Shown one piece after another: positions 8,474-18,916 of a stretch of DNA of 64,000 nucleotides (within the stretch, counting starts at the first letter, position 1; the number at the start of each line of letters is the position of its first letter). The DNA is taken from positions 124,001-188,000 of the forward strand of contig JAJCYD010000035.1 of the NCBI GenBank assembly GCA_029263125.1, read 5' to 3'. Made by a program: the position numbers and the translations under genes. This DNA comes from Solirubrobacteraceae bacterium (GTDB lineage: Bacteria > Actinomycetota > Thermoleophilia > Solirubrobacterales > Solirubrobacteraceae). The notes beneath the pieces are model-generated. The model ran no database searches. It was not told the origin of the DNA and saw only the letters and a list, made by a program, of their open reading frames with translations.

Positions 8474-10324
8474 ATGACCTCCCTGGACGCCGGTCTCTCG
8501 CTCCTCGCCGCCGCCTCGCCCCCCGCCGGGGGCGCCTCCGTCAAGGACCTCGCCATCGGCGTGGGCATGCTGACGATCGTCTCGTCCATCGTGGTCGCCG
8601 TCGGGCTCGGACATCGCTCCGGGCGCATCGGGATCCTGGGCTGGTTCGAGCGCTTCTCCGAGCGTGTCTCGGGGCAGCCGGGATGGGCCTCGATGCCCTG
8701 CGGACTGGCGATCCTCGCGCTCTTCGCCGCCCTGTTCGGCGTCTACTGGGACGTCGCGCTGCACCTGGACATCGGGCGCGACGAGGGGCCGTTCGGCACG
8801 CCGGCGCACTACTTCATCCTCGCGGGCCTCTTCGGCCTCGTGATGGCGGGCTTCTTCGCGATGGTCCTCCCCGCCAAGCGCGAAGGGCCGACCTTCGTGA
8901 AGATCACGCGCACCTGGCACGCCCCGCTCGGCGGCGTCCTGATCCTCGCCGCGGCGACGTTCTCGCTGATCGGCTTCCCGCTGGATGACCAGTGGCACCG
9001 GCTCTTCGGCCAGGACGTCACGCTGTGGGGGCCGACGCACCTGATGCTCGTCGGCGGCGCCTCGATGGCGCTGCTGGGGATCGCCGTGCTGCAGGTCGAG
9101 GTCGTGCGCGTCATGCGCCGCACCGGCCAGATCAAGACCGAGCGCATGTGGGTGAAGATGCTGCGCAACGTCTGGCTGCCCGGCGGCCTGCTGATCGCGC
9201 TGTCGACCTTCCAGATGGAGTTCGACCTGGGCATGCCGCAGTTCGCGCTGATCTTCCAGCCGATGCTCATCATGCTCGCGGCAGGCGTCGTGCTCGTGGC
9301 CGCGCGCGTGTGGCTGGGCAAGGGCGCCGCGTTCGGCGCGGTCGCCTTCTTCCTCGTGATGCGCGGCCTGCTGGCCCTGGGTGTGGGCGGTCTGGGCGAG
9401 AGCGTCGCGCACTTCCCGCTGTACATCGTCGAGGCGGCACTCGTCGAGGGGCTCGCGCTCGTCGTGTCGGTCAAGCGGCCGCTGCGCTTCGGCGCGTGGT
9501 GCGGGCTGGCGCTCGGCACGATCGGCCTGGCGGCGGAATGGGGCTGGTCGCACATCTGGATGCCGATCCCCTGGCCGGCGGAGATCCTGCCGGAGGTCGT
9601 CGCCCTCGGCCTGGCGATGGCACTCGCCGCGAGCCTGATCGGCGCGTGGATGGGCGCGAGGCTAAATGCCGACCGCATGCCCGACCTGCGCTGGCTGCGC
9701 ACCGCCGGGCTCGCCGGCGCCGTCGCGGTGACGGCGATGATCGCCTACGGCCTGTACACGCCCAGCGACGGAAGCAGCGTGAGCGCGAGCGTCGCGCTGC
9801 GCGACGTGACCAGCGGCCCCGAGCGCACGGCGATCGTCACGGCAAAGCTCCAGCCGGCGGATAGCGCCGAGAACGCGACCTGGCTGACGGCCTCCGCCTG
9901 GCAGGGCGGCAGCGTCGTCGTCGACCGCCTGCGCAGGATCGGTCCGGGCACCTATCAGTCGACCAAGCCGATTCCCGTACACGGCGAATACAAGACGCTG
10001 CTGCGCCTGCACTCGGGCAACTCGCTGACGGGCGTCCCGATCTACGCCCCGGCCGACGACGCGATTCCGGTGCCGGCGATCGCCGCGCCGCCGACCTTCG
10101 AGCGCGCGTTCGTCTCCGATCACAAGCTCCTTCAGCGCGAGGCCAAGACGAAGGATCCCGCCGTGACCTACGGCGCCTACGCCGTCATCGGGTTCTGCAC
10201 GCTCGTGCTGCTCGCGATGCTGTCGTGGGGCCTGCACCGCGTCCGCCTGACCGCCGATGGCGGCCAGACGCCGGCGCCGGGGTCGCGAAAGTCGCAGATG
10301 CTGGCGACACCGCCCGCGGCCTGA
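8474..10324 (+). CDS. Large multi-pass membrane protein of unknown function
   Basis: I do not recognise a named family. The 616-residue protein has about 12 hydrophobic segments between residues 25 and 440 (for example LAIGVGMLTIVSSIVVAVGL and GLAILALFAALFGVYWDVAL), with conserved-looking polar motifs DIGRDEGPFGTPAHYFILAG, TRTWHAP and WHRLFGQDVTLWGPTHLML. The His/Asp-rich loops may bind a metal or haem. A soluble beta-rich domain (about 455-560) is followed by a last TM and a short tail. The ATG at 8474 follows a TAGGCT box by 7 nt. An inverted repeat CATCA-GT-TGATG at 8440-8451 lies in the promoter and may be an operator. The next gene, a monooxygenase, is 14 bases on. Confidence 0.75.
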   Translation: MTSLDAGLSLLAAASPPAGGASVKDLAIGVGMLTIVSSIVVAVGLGHRSGRIGILGWFERFSERVSGQPGWASMPCGLAILALFAALFGVYWDVALHLDIGRDEGPFGTPAHYFILAGLFGLVMAGFFAMVLPAKREGPTFVKITRTWHAPLGGVLILAAATFSLIGFPLDDQWHRLFGQDVTLWGPTHLMLVGGASMALLGIAVLQVEVVRVMRRTGQIKTERMWVKMLRNVWLPGGLLIALSTFQMEFDLGMPQFALIFQPMLIMLAAGVVLVAARVWLGKGAAFGAVAFFLVMRGLLALGVGGLGESVAHFPLYIVEAALVEGLALVVSVKRPLRFGAWCGLALGTIGLAAEWGWSHIWMPIPWPAEILPEVVALGLAMALAASLIGAWMGARLNADRMPDLRWLRTAGLAGAVAVTAMIAYGLYTPSDGSSVSASVALRDVTSGPERTAIVTAKLQPADSAENATWLTASAWQGGSVVVDRLRRIGPGTYQSTKPIPVHGEYKTLLRLHSGNSLTGVPIYAPADDAIPVPAIAAPPTFERAFVSDHKLLQREAKTKDPAVTYGAYAVIGFCTLVLLAMLSWGLHRVRLTADGGQTPAPGSRKSQMLATPPAA

Positions 10325-10338
10325 CAGGATCGCCGGCC

Positions 10339-11841
10339 ATGACTGAGGTACGCATCGCGATCGTCGGCGGCGGATTCGCCGGCATCGGCATGGCGATCCG
10401 CCTGCGCCAGGCGGGGATCGAGGACTTCGTCGTGCTCGAGCGCGCCGGCGACGTCGGCGGCACCTGGCAGGCGAACACCTACCCGGGCTGCCAGTGCGAC
10501 GTGCCCTCGCACCTGTACTCGTTCTCCTTCGAACCCAACCCCGGCTGGTCGCGGACCTACTCGCGCCAACCGGAGATCTGGGACTACCTGCGCCGCTGCG
10601 CACAGCGACACGGGCTCGGCCCACAGCTGCGCCTGCGCCACGAGATGACCGGCGCGGCATGGGATGCGCAGACGCAACGCTGGAACGTGAAGACCTCGCG
10701 CGGGCACTTCTCCGCGGCGCTGCTGGTCGACGCGACGGGGCCGCTGAGCCACCCGGCGAGGCCGTCGATCCCGGGCCTGGAGGACTTCGAAGGCACAGTC
10801 TTTCACTCCGCCGAGTGGGATCACGATCACGACCTCGCGGGCGAGCGCGTGGCGGTCATCGGCACTGGCGCGTCGTCGATCCAGTTCGTGCCGCAGATCG
10901 CGTCGAAGGTCGGCAAGATGCACGTCTTCCAGCGCACCGCGCCGTGGATCATTCCGCACTCCGACCGCGCGACCACGCGAGCGGAGCGAAGGATCTACCG
11001 TGCGCTGCCGGTCACCCAGCGAGCGGTGCGGGCAGGCATCTACTGGGGTCGTGAGGCGACGGTGGTGATGTTCGCCAAGCGGCCGCGCCTGGGACGGATC
11101 GTCGAACGCGCCGCGGGGCTGCACCTGCGCCGTCAGATCCCCGATCGGAGCCTGCGCGAGCGGCTCAAGCCGAGCTTCCGCCTGGGTTGCAAGCGCGTGC
11201 TGATCTCCAACACCTTCTATCCCGCGCTCGCGCGGGAGAACGTCGAGCTGATCACCGAAAAGATCGCGGCGATCGACGGACGCGCCATCGTCATGGCCGA
11301 CGGCAGCCGTCGCGAGGTCGACACGATCATCCTCGGCACCGGCTTTCACGTCACCGATCCGCCGACCGCGTGGCTCGTGCGGGGGCGCGGCGGCAAGACG
11401 CTCGCCCAGATCGCGGGACCGAGCCCGCGGGCCTACCTCGGCACGGCGATGCGCGGCTTTCCCAACCTCTTCAAGCTCATCGGGCCCAACACCGGCCTGG
11501 GGCACAGCTCGATGGTCTTCATGATCGAGTCCCAGCTCGCGTACGTGATGGACGCCATTCGCCAGATGGACGAGCGCGCGATCGCGAGCGTCGAGGTGCG
11601 CCGCGACGCGGTCGACGCCTACAACGACGAGCTGCAGGCGATGATGGCGGGCACGGTGTGGGCGACGGGCTGTGCGAGCTGGTATCTCGACGCGACCGGC
11701 CACAACACCACGCTGTGGCCCGACTTCACGTTTCGCTTTCGCAAACGCACGCGCCGCTTCGACGCGGACGCCTACGACTGCAAACCGCGAACTGTCGTGT
11801 CCACGAGCACGGGGACCGGCACGCCGGCCGCGGTCGCATGA
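10339..11841 (+). CDS. FAD-dependent monooxygenase, Baeyer-Villiger/FMO type
   Basis: NADPH- and FAD-dependent flavoprotein inserting oxygen into ketones or related carbonyls. The 500-residue protein has the FAD-binding IVGGGFAGIGMAIRLRQAG at residues 6-24, the second Rossmann motif VIGTGASSIQFVPQIA near 175, and between them FEGTVFHSAEWD, a form of the Baeyer-Villiger fingerprint FxGxxxHxxxW with D in place of the usual final P. TYPGCQCDVPSHLYSFSFEPN is also typical. The ATG at 10339 is 14 bases after the membrane protein stop. Its stop overlaps the next gene, an SDR, as ATGA, so the two probably act on one substrate. The substrate cannot be inferred. Confidence 0.88.
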   Translation: MTEVRIAIVGGGFAGIGMAIRLRQAGIEDFVVLERAGDVGGTWQANTYPGCQCDVPSHLYSFSFEPNPGWSRTYSRQPEIWDYLRRCAQRHGLGPQLRLRHEMTGAAWDAQTQRWNVKTSRGHFSAALLVDATGPLSHPARPSIPGLEDFEGTVFHSAEWDHDHDLAGERVAVIGTGASSIQFVPQIASKVGKMHVFQRTAPWIIPHSDRATTRAERRIYRALPVTQRAVRAGIYWGREATVVMFAKRPRLGRIVERAAGLHLRRQIPDRSLRERLKPSFRLGCKRVLISNTFYPALARENVELITEKIAAIDGRAIVMADGSRREVDTIILGTGFHVTDPPTAWLVRGRGGKTLAQIAGPSPRAYLGTAMRGFPNLFKLIGPNTGLGHSSMVFMIESQLAYVMDAIRQMDERAIASVEVRRDAVDAYNDELQAMMAGTVWATGCASWYLDATGHNTTLWPDFTFRFRKRTRRFDADAYDCKPRTVVSTSTGTGTPAAVA

Positions 11842-12755
11842 GGCTGCCGTTCGTCCGCCCGTCCTTCGATGTCGCTGGTCGCACGGTGTTCATCACGGGC
11901 GCCGCGCGCGGCATCGGAGCGGGTGTCGCGCGGCGACTGCACGACGCCGGAGCCAACGTCGCGCTCGTCGGCCTGGAACCCGAGGCGCTGGAGGCGCTCG
12001 CCGCCGAGCTCGGCGACCGCGCCGCGTGGTTCGAAGCCGACGTCACCGATCTCGGTGCGCTGCAGCGCGCGGTCGCCGGGACCGTCGAGCGCTTCGGAGC
12101 GATCGACGTGGCGATCGCCAACGCCGGCATCAGCTTCATCGGGACGCTTGCGACGGCGCCGGTGGCACAGGTCGAGCGGGCGCTGGAGGTCAACCTCATG
12201 GGCGTCTGGCGCACCAACCGCGCCGTCATCGAGCAGATCGTCAAACAGCGCGGCTACCTGTTGAACATCGCCTCGCTGAGCGCGATCACCCACACCCCGC
12301 TGATGGGCGCCTACACCGCCTCCAAGGCCGGCGTAGAGGCGCTGACGGACTGCCTGCGCGCGGAAACGGCACACACGGGAGCGCGTGTCGGCTGCGCATA
12401 CTTCGGCTTCATCGACACCGACCTCGTGCGCGGGAGCTTCGCCCATCCCTCGACCGGCGGGATCACCGCGAGCGTGCCGGCGTTCGTCGCGACGCCCGCG
12501 CCCCTGTCAGACGCCGTCGACGCGATCGAGCGCGGCATCCGTCGCCGGTCGGCGCGCCTGTGGGCGCCGCGCTGGGTCGGCGGAGCGCTCGTGATGCGCG
12601 GCGTGCTGCAACCGCTCATCGACCTGCGCGCCTGCCACAGCCGCGGCCTGCCCGAAGCGCTGAAGCTCGCGGATCCTGCGAGCGGCGGTGTGTCAGACCA
12701 GCACGCCCAACTGGGCGTCGCGGCCGATGCGGCGCGCGAGCCGGAGAATGGCTAG
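11838..12755 (+). CDS. Short-chain dehydrogenase/reductase
   Basis: NAD(P)-dependent oxidoreductase of the SDR family, 305 residues. It shows the cofactor motif TGAARGIGAGVARRL (about 21-35), NAG in ANAGISFIG, the catalytic Ser region LLNIASLSA and the YTASK motif (Tyr and Lys) near 160. The C-terminal part is longer than the classical 250 residues and resembles lipid- or steroid-related SDRs. It starts at ATG 11838, overlapping the monooxygenase stop, so a two-step oxidation such as alcohol to ketone to ester is plausible. That pathway is inference from the pairing. Confidence 0.88.
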   Translation: MRLPFVRPSFDVAGRTVFITGAARGIGAGVARRLHDAGANVALVGLEPEALEALAAELGDRAAWFEADVTDLGALQRAVAGTVERFGAIDVAIANAGISFIGTLATAPVAQVERALEVNLMGVWRTNRAVIEQIVKQRGYLLNIASLSAITHTPLMGAYTASKAGVEALTDCLRAETAHTGARVGCAYFGFIDTDLVRGSFAHPSTGGITASVPAFVATPAPLSDAVDAIERGIRRRSARLWAPRWVGGALVMRGVLQPLIDLRACHSRGLPEALKLADPASGGVSDQHAQLGVAADAAREPENG

Positions 12756-12885
12756 GCGGCGCGGTGCCGGGCTGTGACCCGCGTCTAGACCGAAGCCCAC
12801 CCCCAGCCACAGCGAACGAAACCGCCGGACCGCGGCTCCACGCACCCGCGTGCTCAACAACCGCGCAGCAGAGCGCTCGCGGCGC

Positions 12886-12934
12886 GGGGTGTGTCGAATG
12901 CGTATCGGTATGCGCGACTGATTCGACACACCCC
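12886..12934. terminator. Strong stem-loop between convergent genes
   Basis: A perfect 14-bp inverted repeat (GGGGTGTGTCGAAT at 12886-12899, complement at 12921-12934) has a 21-nt loop. It lies between the SDR gene and the oppositely oriented UvrA-like gene and probably terminates transcription from both sides, although it has no T-run. Confidence 0.6.
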
Positions 12935-13029
12935 CACGGAGGACGCAATCCGCGAGTCCTCACAGACCACGGGTCGGCTTGCTGTCAATCCACCGACGCG
13001 GACGGCTGTTTGCTCAGCAAGCGCTCGGG

Positions 13030-15372
<2,343 letters not shown>

Positions 15373-15379
15373 GGACGCC

Positions 15380-15790
15380 TCAGCGCAGTTCTTGGACGAG
15401 GATCAGGTTGCCCGCGGGATCGCGGACGGCGCAGTCGCGAACGCCGTACGGCTGCTCGGTGGGCTCCTGGACGATCTCGGCGTCGCCGGCCTGCAACCGC
15501 TCGAAGGTCCCGTCGAGATCCTTGGTCGCCAGCAGGATCATGGCGTAGGTGCCCTTCGCCATCATCTCGGCGATCGTGCGGCGCTCGTCGTCGGTGCGGC
15601 CGGGGTCCGCGGCCGGTGGATGCAGGACGATCGACGTACCGGGCTGGTCGGCGGGGCCGACTGTGATCCAGCGCATCGTGCCCGTTCCGACGTCGTTGCG
15701 GACCTCGAAGTCGAGGGTGTCGCGATAGAAGGCCAGGGATGCGTCGGGGTCGTCGTCGGGGAGCATGCTCGCGTGAATGGTGATGTCCAT
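15380..15790 (-). CDS. VOC (glyoxalase/bleomycin-resistance fold) protein
   Basis: The 136-residue protein has the paired beta-alpha-beta modules of the VOC superfamily: MDITIHASMLPDDDPDASLAFYRDTLDFEV at the N-terminus and YGVRDCAVRDPAGNLILVQE at the C-terminus, where the final Glu is a usual metal ligand. Relatives are dioxygenases, lyases or drug-binding resistance proteins. ATG 15790 is preceded by a TAGCGT box (minus strand, 15798-15803) at 7 nt, so this is probably the first gene of a leaderless transcript that continues into the UvrA-like gene. A resistance or detoxification role for the pair is inference. Confidence 0.85.
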   Translation of the reverse strand: MDITIHASMLPDDDPDASLAFYRDTLDFEVRNDVGTGTMRWITVGPADQPGTSIVLHPPAADPGRTDDERRTIAEMMAKGTYAMILLATKDLDGTFERLQAGDAEIVQEPTEQPYGVRDCAVRDPAGNLILVQELR

Positions 15791-16102
15791 GGCGGACACG
15801 CTAGCTGCCGATCGGGGGGTCGCGCTTCTTGATTCCTGACCGGTCTGGTCACCTGCTTGGCCACGCACGACGGGCTCCCCGCCGTGGTGCGTGCCGCGAG
15901 GCGGCGGTACGTGGTGGGGCGCCGTGCGCTCCGGGCCTGGCGCGCGGGAGCCGTAGGGGTGCCTCGCCACGCCATCCCCGGCGCGCCTCGCGTTCGCGAC
16001 CCGTCGGGTGAAGCTGTAACCGGGCTGTGTCGGCTCTTGCTCAATCAGGAAAAACACGTTTGCGTTTGCACAACCGCCAACGCCTTCCCAAAAGGGGCCC
16101 AG
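15791..16102. other. Divergent promoter region
   Basis: About 310 bases separate the VOC gene and the divergent secreted-protein operon. The left end holds the VOC promoter. The right part (16030-16100) is less GC-rich and ends in an AAAGGGG Shine-Dalgarno-like run before ATG 16103. I see no gene or RNA in it. Confidence 0.45.
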
Positions 16103-16723
16103 ATGGATGAGTTTTGTGCACGATTAACATCGCGTGAACGCGCGGTGCTGATCGTACTCACGTTGTACATCACGGTTGCGACGCTTATACTGACGCCAAT
16201 CGGTGGCGCCTTCGGAGACGAGCAGCGAGCGGCTCTGCCGCCACCGCCCGCCCGTGCGATCGCGGACCCGACACCTGAGCGCACGGCGCCGTCAGTCGAG
16301 CTGGCAGCGGTGCAGGAGCAGCGAGCACACCGCATCGTGGCCGCCGACCGCTCGCTGGCCGAGGCGCTAGGAGGAACGTCGCACTCAATCGTCAAGTCCG
16401 GCCCTTGGACGACCAGTGGTGACAACGGCAGCGCGCGTGTGCTGGGAGCGGCGTTCGTCGTCGCACCTGCGAAGCCGATCGAGCTGCGGTCCGTGCCTCT
16501 GCCCGGCGCCCTCTACGACCAGACCGAACGGACGAAGTCGCCGTACCAGAGCGTCGTCAATACGGTCAGCGGAAGTCAGGTCGAGGAGCTGCTGGTGCTC
16601 GTCGACCTCGATCGGGGCCAGGTGGTCAACATCACGCCCGGACCTGGCGCCAAGAACCTGCAGAGCGTTCCTCCCGCGGGCTTCCGCCGGACCGTTCCCG
16701 TCCCACGAGAGGGAGGTCGTTAA
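16103..16723 (+). CDS. Membrane-anchored protein of unknown function (first gene of secreted operon)
   Basis: No family recognised. This 206-residue protein has a short cytoplasmic N-terminus, one hydrophobic segment (VLIVLTLYITVATLILTPIG, about 16-35), a linker rich in Ala/Pro/Glu, and a C-terminal globular part (about 95-200, with WTTSGDNGSARVLGAAFVVA and VSGSQVEELLVLVDLD). It is probably anchored by the N-terminus with the rest outside. The ATG at 16103 has an AAAGGGG ribosome-binding run about 7 bases upstream. Only 3 bases separate it from the next gene, which shares the segment LYDQT, suggesting that the two proteins handle the same partner. Confidence 0.7.
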   Translation: MDEFCARLTSRERAVLIVLTLYITVATLILTPIGGAFGDEQRAALPPPPARAIADPTPERTAPSVELAAVQEQRAHRIVAADRSLAEALGGTSHSIVKSGPWTTSGDNGSARVLGAAFVVAPAKPIELRSVPLPGALYDQTERTKSPYQSVVNTVSGSQVEELLVLVDLDRGQVVNITPGPGAKNLQSVPPAGFRRTVPVPREGGR

Positions 16724-16726
16724 GCA

Positions 16727-17401
16727 ATGCGCTCGATGAGAACCCGCGCTCTGATCGCGCTCGTCACAGTCGGAGCGCTCTGCGCTTCCGCCGGCGTCGC
16801 CTACGCCGCGACGGCGCGCAGCGGTAACCTGACAACGTTGTACATCCACGAGGACGCTTTCCGCAACTACGATTTCACCGAGCGCACGGTCTCCCGCACG
16901 AGGGTCGATTGGACGGTCGCCCTGATGTTCTGGAACAACGCCAGCATCAACCGCGTCAAGAACTCAGCCATCGGTCCGCTGTACGACCAGACCGGCGGGA
17001 CGATGCATGGCCGCCTGAGTGACAACACCAACAGCGGCTATGTCTGGGACGACGACGGGGGGCGCAAGACCACCAAGTGCCCGGGTGCGCCCTTCCAGCC
17101 GCGCAACGCCCGTCACTACCGGATCTACGCCGACGGTGACGACCGGCTGTACAACCTGTCCTGGGGCTACTGGGTCTACGGCAGTACCCACTGGGACATG
17201 GACGAGTGCAGTCTGTCGAACCCGGCCTGGTTCGGCTACAGCGAGAATGCCGAGGAGTGGCTCGTCTACGACTGGGTCAATCGCACCGGACGCGGAGCGG
17301 CCAACGATTGGGCGTCCTTCTACAACAACGAGCCGTTCCGAGTCGCCGGGGACCACATCTGGGATAGCAACGGGTACGCCTCGGCGTTCAACGTCGGATG
17401 A
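16727..17401 (+). CDS. Secreted aromatic-rich protein of unknown function
   Basis: The 224-residue protein has a Sec signal peptide (RTRALIALVTVGALCASAGVAYA, cleavage likely after AYA). The mature part is rich in Trp, Tyr and Asn (for example LYNLSWGYWVYGSTHWDMDE and AEEWLVYDWVNRTG) and has two Cys (in TKCPG and DECSL) that could form a disulphide. No catalytic motif is evident; such composition suits a carbohydrate- or wall-binding or structural protein. It lies between membrane proteins and its stop overlaps the next start as ATGA. The function is unknown. Confidence 0.75.
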   Translation: MRSMRTRALIALVTVGALCASAGVAYAATARSGNLTTLYIHEDAFRNYDFTERTVSRTRVDWTVALMFWNNASINRVKNSAIGPLYDQTGGTMHGRLSDNTNSGYVWDDDGGRKTTKCPGAPFQPRNARHYRIYADGDDRLYNLSWGYWVYGSTHWDMDECSLSNPAWFGYSENAEEWLVYDWVNRTGRGAANDWASFYNNEPFRVAGDHIWDSNGYASAFNVG

Positions 17402-18399
17402 CGCAGCGCCGGCTCGTGCGCGCCGGGCACCTGGCCGTCTGCCTGATGCTCTGCGCGTGCGCGCCGGCGACTGCCGACGCGGCTGTCGAACAGGAGATCG
17501 TCAGGCTCGATACGGCGCGACATGCGCCGGCGGTGCTGGTCGGCGGAGCGGGTCCCAAGACGCTGCGAGTGCCCTTCGAGTTACCAGTCGGCGCCAGGCA
17601 AGGGCCGGATAGCTGGTACCTCGTGCGTCTGCGCTACCGCGTGCGCTTCGCCCGCGACAGCGGTCGCGGCTTCGCCTGGGTGACGAGTACCACCAACGAC
17701 CGCACCGCTGCCCAGATCGAGTACACGACGGACCGTCGACGCGGTCGCCTGTCCGTGCGACGCACGACCGTCGACCTCGAGCACGGACAGCGTGAGCGCA
17801 GCAGCCGGTCTGCCCGTGACTCGCTGACGTTCACGAACTATCTCCAGTACCAGGGCATTCGCCCCGGCAAGAACATGTGGACGATCGACCTCGAGCAGGC
17901 GGGATCCGCACGCGTCGAGCGTTTGGAGGTGCTTGGCGATAGCGCAATCGTCCAGACCAGCCGCAACCCATTTCCGCTCACGCTGACCGCTGCGGCCGAT
18001 CGCGAGCGGCCGCAGATCGGCGAGCGATTCACCATCAAGACGGTGCTCACAGCGCGCCCTGGGCAGCCTGTCCGTGACATCGTGGTACGCGCCCTGCCGC
18101 CCGAGGGCGGGGGTGTCGAGATCCTCGGACCAGCCAAGCGCCGCATCGGTCGCCAGGACGATCGACGGCGCACGGTGACGTTCACCGCGCGCGCTCGACT
18201 GCCCGGCACGCATGCGATAACGGTGGTGGCCGACTCAGACGCCAACAGGCCGAACGCGAACGTGCAGGTCGAGGTGCGACAGGCGACGCGAGCGACAAGC
18301 GCGCCGGCGACGGCGTGGGTACTCACCTTGGTGCCCGCACTGACGATGGCCGCATGGCTCGTCGTCTCCCGGCGTCGCCAACGTCATCTCCCGCTCTGA
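17398..18399 (+). CDS. Exported beta-rich protein with C-terminal membrane anchor, unknown function
   Basis: This 333-residue protein starts with a signal sequence (HLAVCLMLCACAPATADA; the Cys residues could form a lipobox but the fit is poor). Two beta-sandwich-like regions follow: one about 45-190, and one about 200-295 (FPLTLTAAADRERPQIGERF to HAITVVADSDANRPN) that resembles CARDB/Ig-like domains. A C-terminal hydrophobic helix (WVLTLVPALTMAAWLVV) and an Arg-rich tail give the topology of a surface protein held in the membrane. It overlaps the genes on both sides (ATGA, TGATG), so it is an obligate part of this operon. Confidence 0.72.
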   Translation: MTQRRLVRAGHLAVCLMLCACAPATADAAVEQEIVRLDTARHAPAVLVGGAGPKTLRVPFELPVGARQGPDSWYLVRLRYRVRFARDSGRGFAWVTSTTNDRTAAQIEYTTDRRRGRLSVRRTTVDLEHGQRERSSRSARDSLTFTNYLQYQGIRPGKNMWTIDLEQAGSARVERLEVLGDSAIVQTSRNPFPLTLTAAADRERPQIGERFTIKTVLTARPGQPVRDIVVRALPPEGGGVEILGPAKRRIGRQDDRRRTVTFTARARLPGTHAITVVADSDANRPNANVQVEVRQATRATSAPATAWVLTLVPALTMAAWLVVSRRRQRHLPL

Positions 18400-18617
18400 T
18401 GCGAGCCGTGCTCGCCGCCGCGCTGATCGTTCTCGGGGTGCTCGCATGCGCCTACGGCGTGCTCATCTGGGCCAGCATCGCGCGGTCTGACACCGCCGCG
18501 TGGGTGCTCGCCAGCTTCGGGCTGACGTTCGCCGTGCCCGGCCTAGTCGCGATCGGTGCTGGAACTTGGCTCCTGCGCCGTAAGCGTTCAGGGGGTCGGC
18601 CGGTCAGGTCGGGGTGA
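18399..18617 (+). CDS. Small two-helix membrane protein, last gene of secreted operon
   Basis: The 72-residue protein consists of two hydrophobic segments (VLAAALIVLGVLACAYGVLI and VLASFGLTFAVPGLVAIGAG) and a basic tail (WLLRRKRSGGRP). Its ATG at 18399 shares one base with the stop of the preceding gene (TGATG), so translation is coupled. It is probably a small membrane partner of the upstream proteins. Confidence 0.6.
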   Translation: MRAVLAAALIVLGVLACAYGVLIWASIARSDTAAWVLASFGLTFAVPGLVAIGAGTWLLRRKRSGGRPVRSG

Positions 18618-18824
18618 GCAGGGCGAGGATTGCTGGCCGTCGAGGTCGTCGGTGATCGCTGCGGTGAGGTACTCGTGCATGCGGCGGCATGTCTCGCGAA
18701 CGGTGAGGAGTCGTTCGACAACGCAGTCGCCGTGGTCAGCCTGGGTGCGGTAGCTGGTCTTGCGCCACATCACGGCGATGACCTGGCTGTATGACTCTGA
18801 AGCGACGCGGGGCCGCACCGCCAA
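18588..18824 (-). pseudogene. Remnant of IS66-type transposase C-terminus
   Basis: The minus-strand frame contains VMWRKTSYRTQADHGDCVVE and RLLTVRETCRRMHEYLTAAI. From memory this follows the C-terminal part of IS66-family (TnpC) transposases, where it reads like VIWRKTSFGTQS-G-RFVERxLTVxATCRxQxR. The catalytic domain, upstream orfs and inverted repeats are absent, and the frame ends in unrelated sequence, so only a fragment is left. The remainder of 18618-18916 holds no other gene I can support. Confidence 0.6.
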
Positions 18825-18916
18825 GATGACAGCACCGCACAGGTCGCCACAACAGCTCAGACGCTCGCTCGCGCTGCGGGACGAGGCCGCCGCGTGCCGC
18901 GCTAGCCTCTCGCCCC

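Noticed and set aside
8315-9553. Upstream extension of the antitoxin frame to 501 codons
   Set aside because: It runs antisense through the membrane protein gene. The TACACT box 6 nt before GTG 8314 and normal antitoxin length favour the short form.
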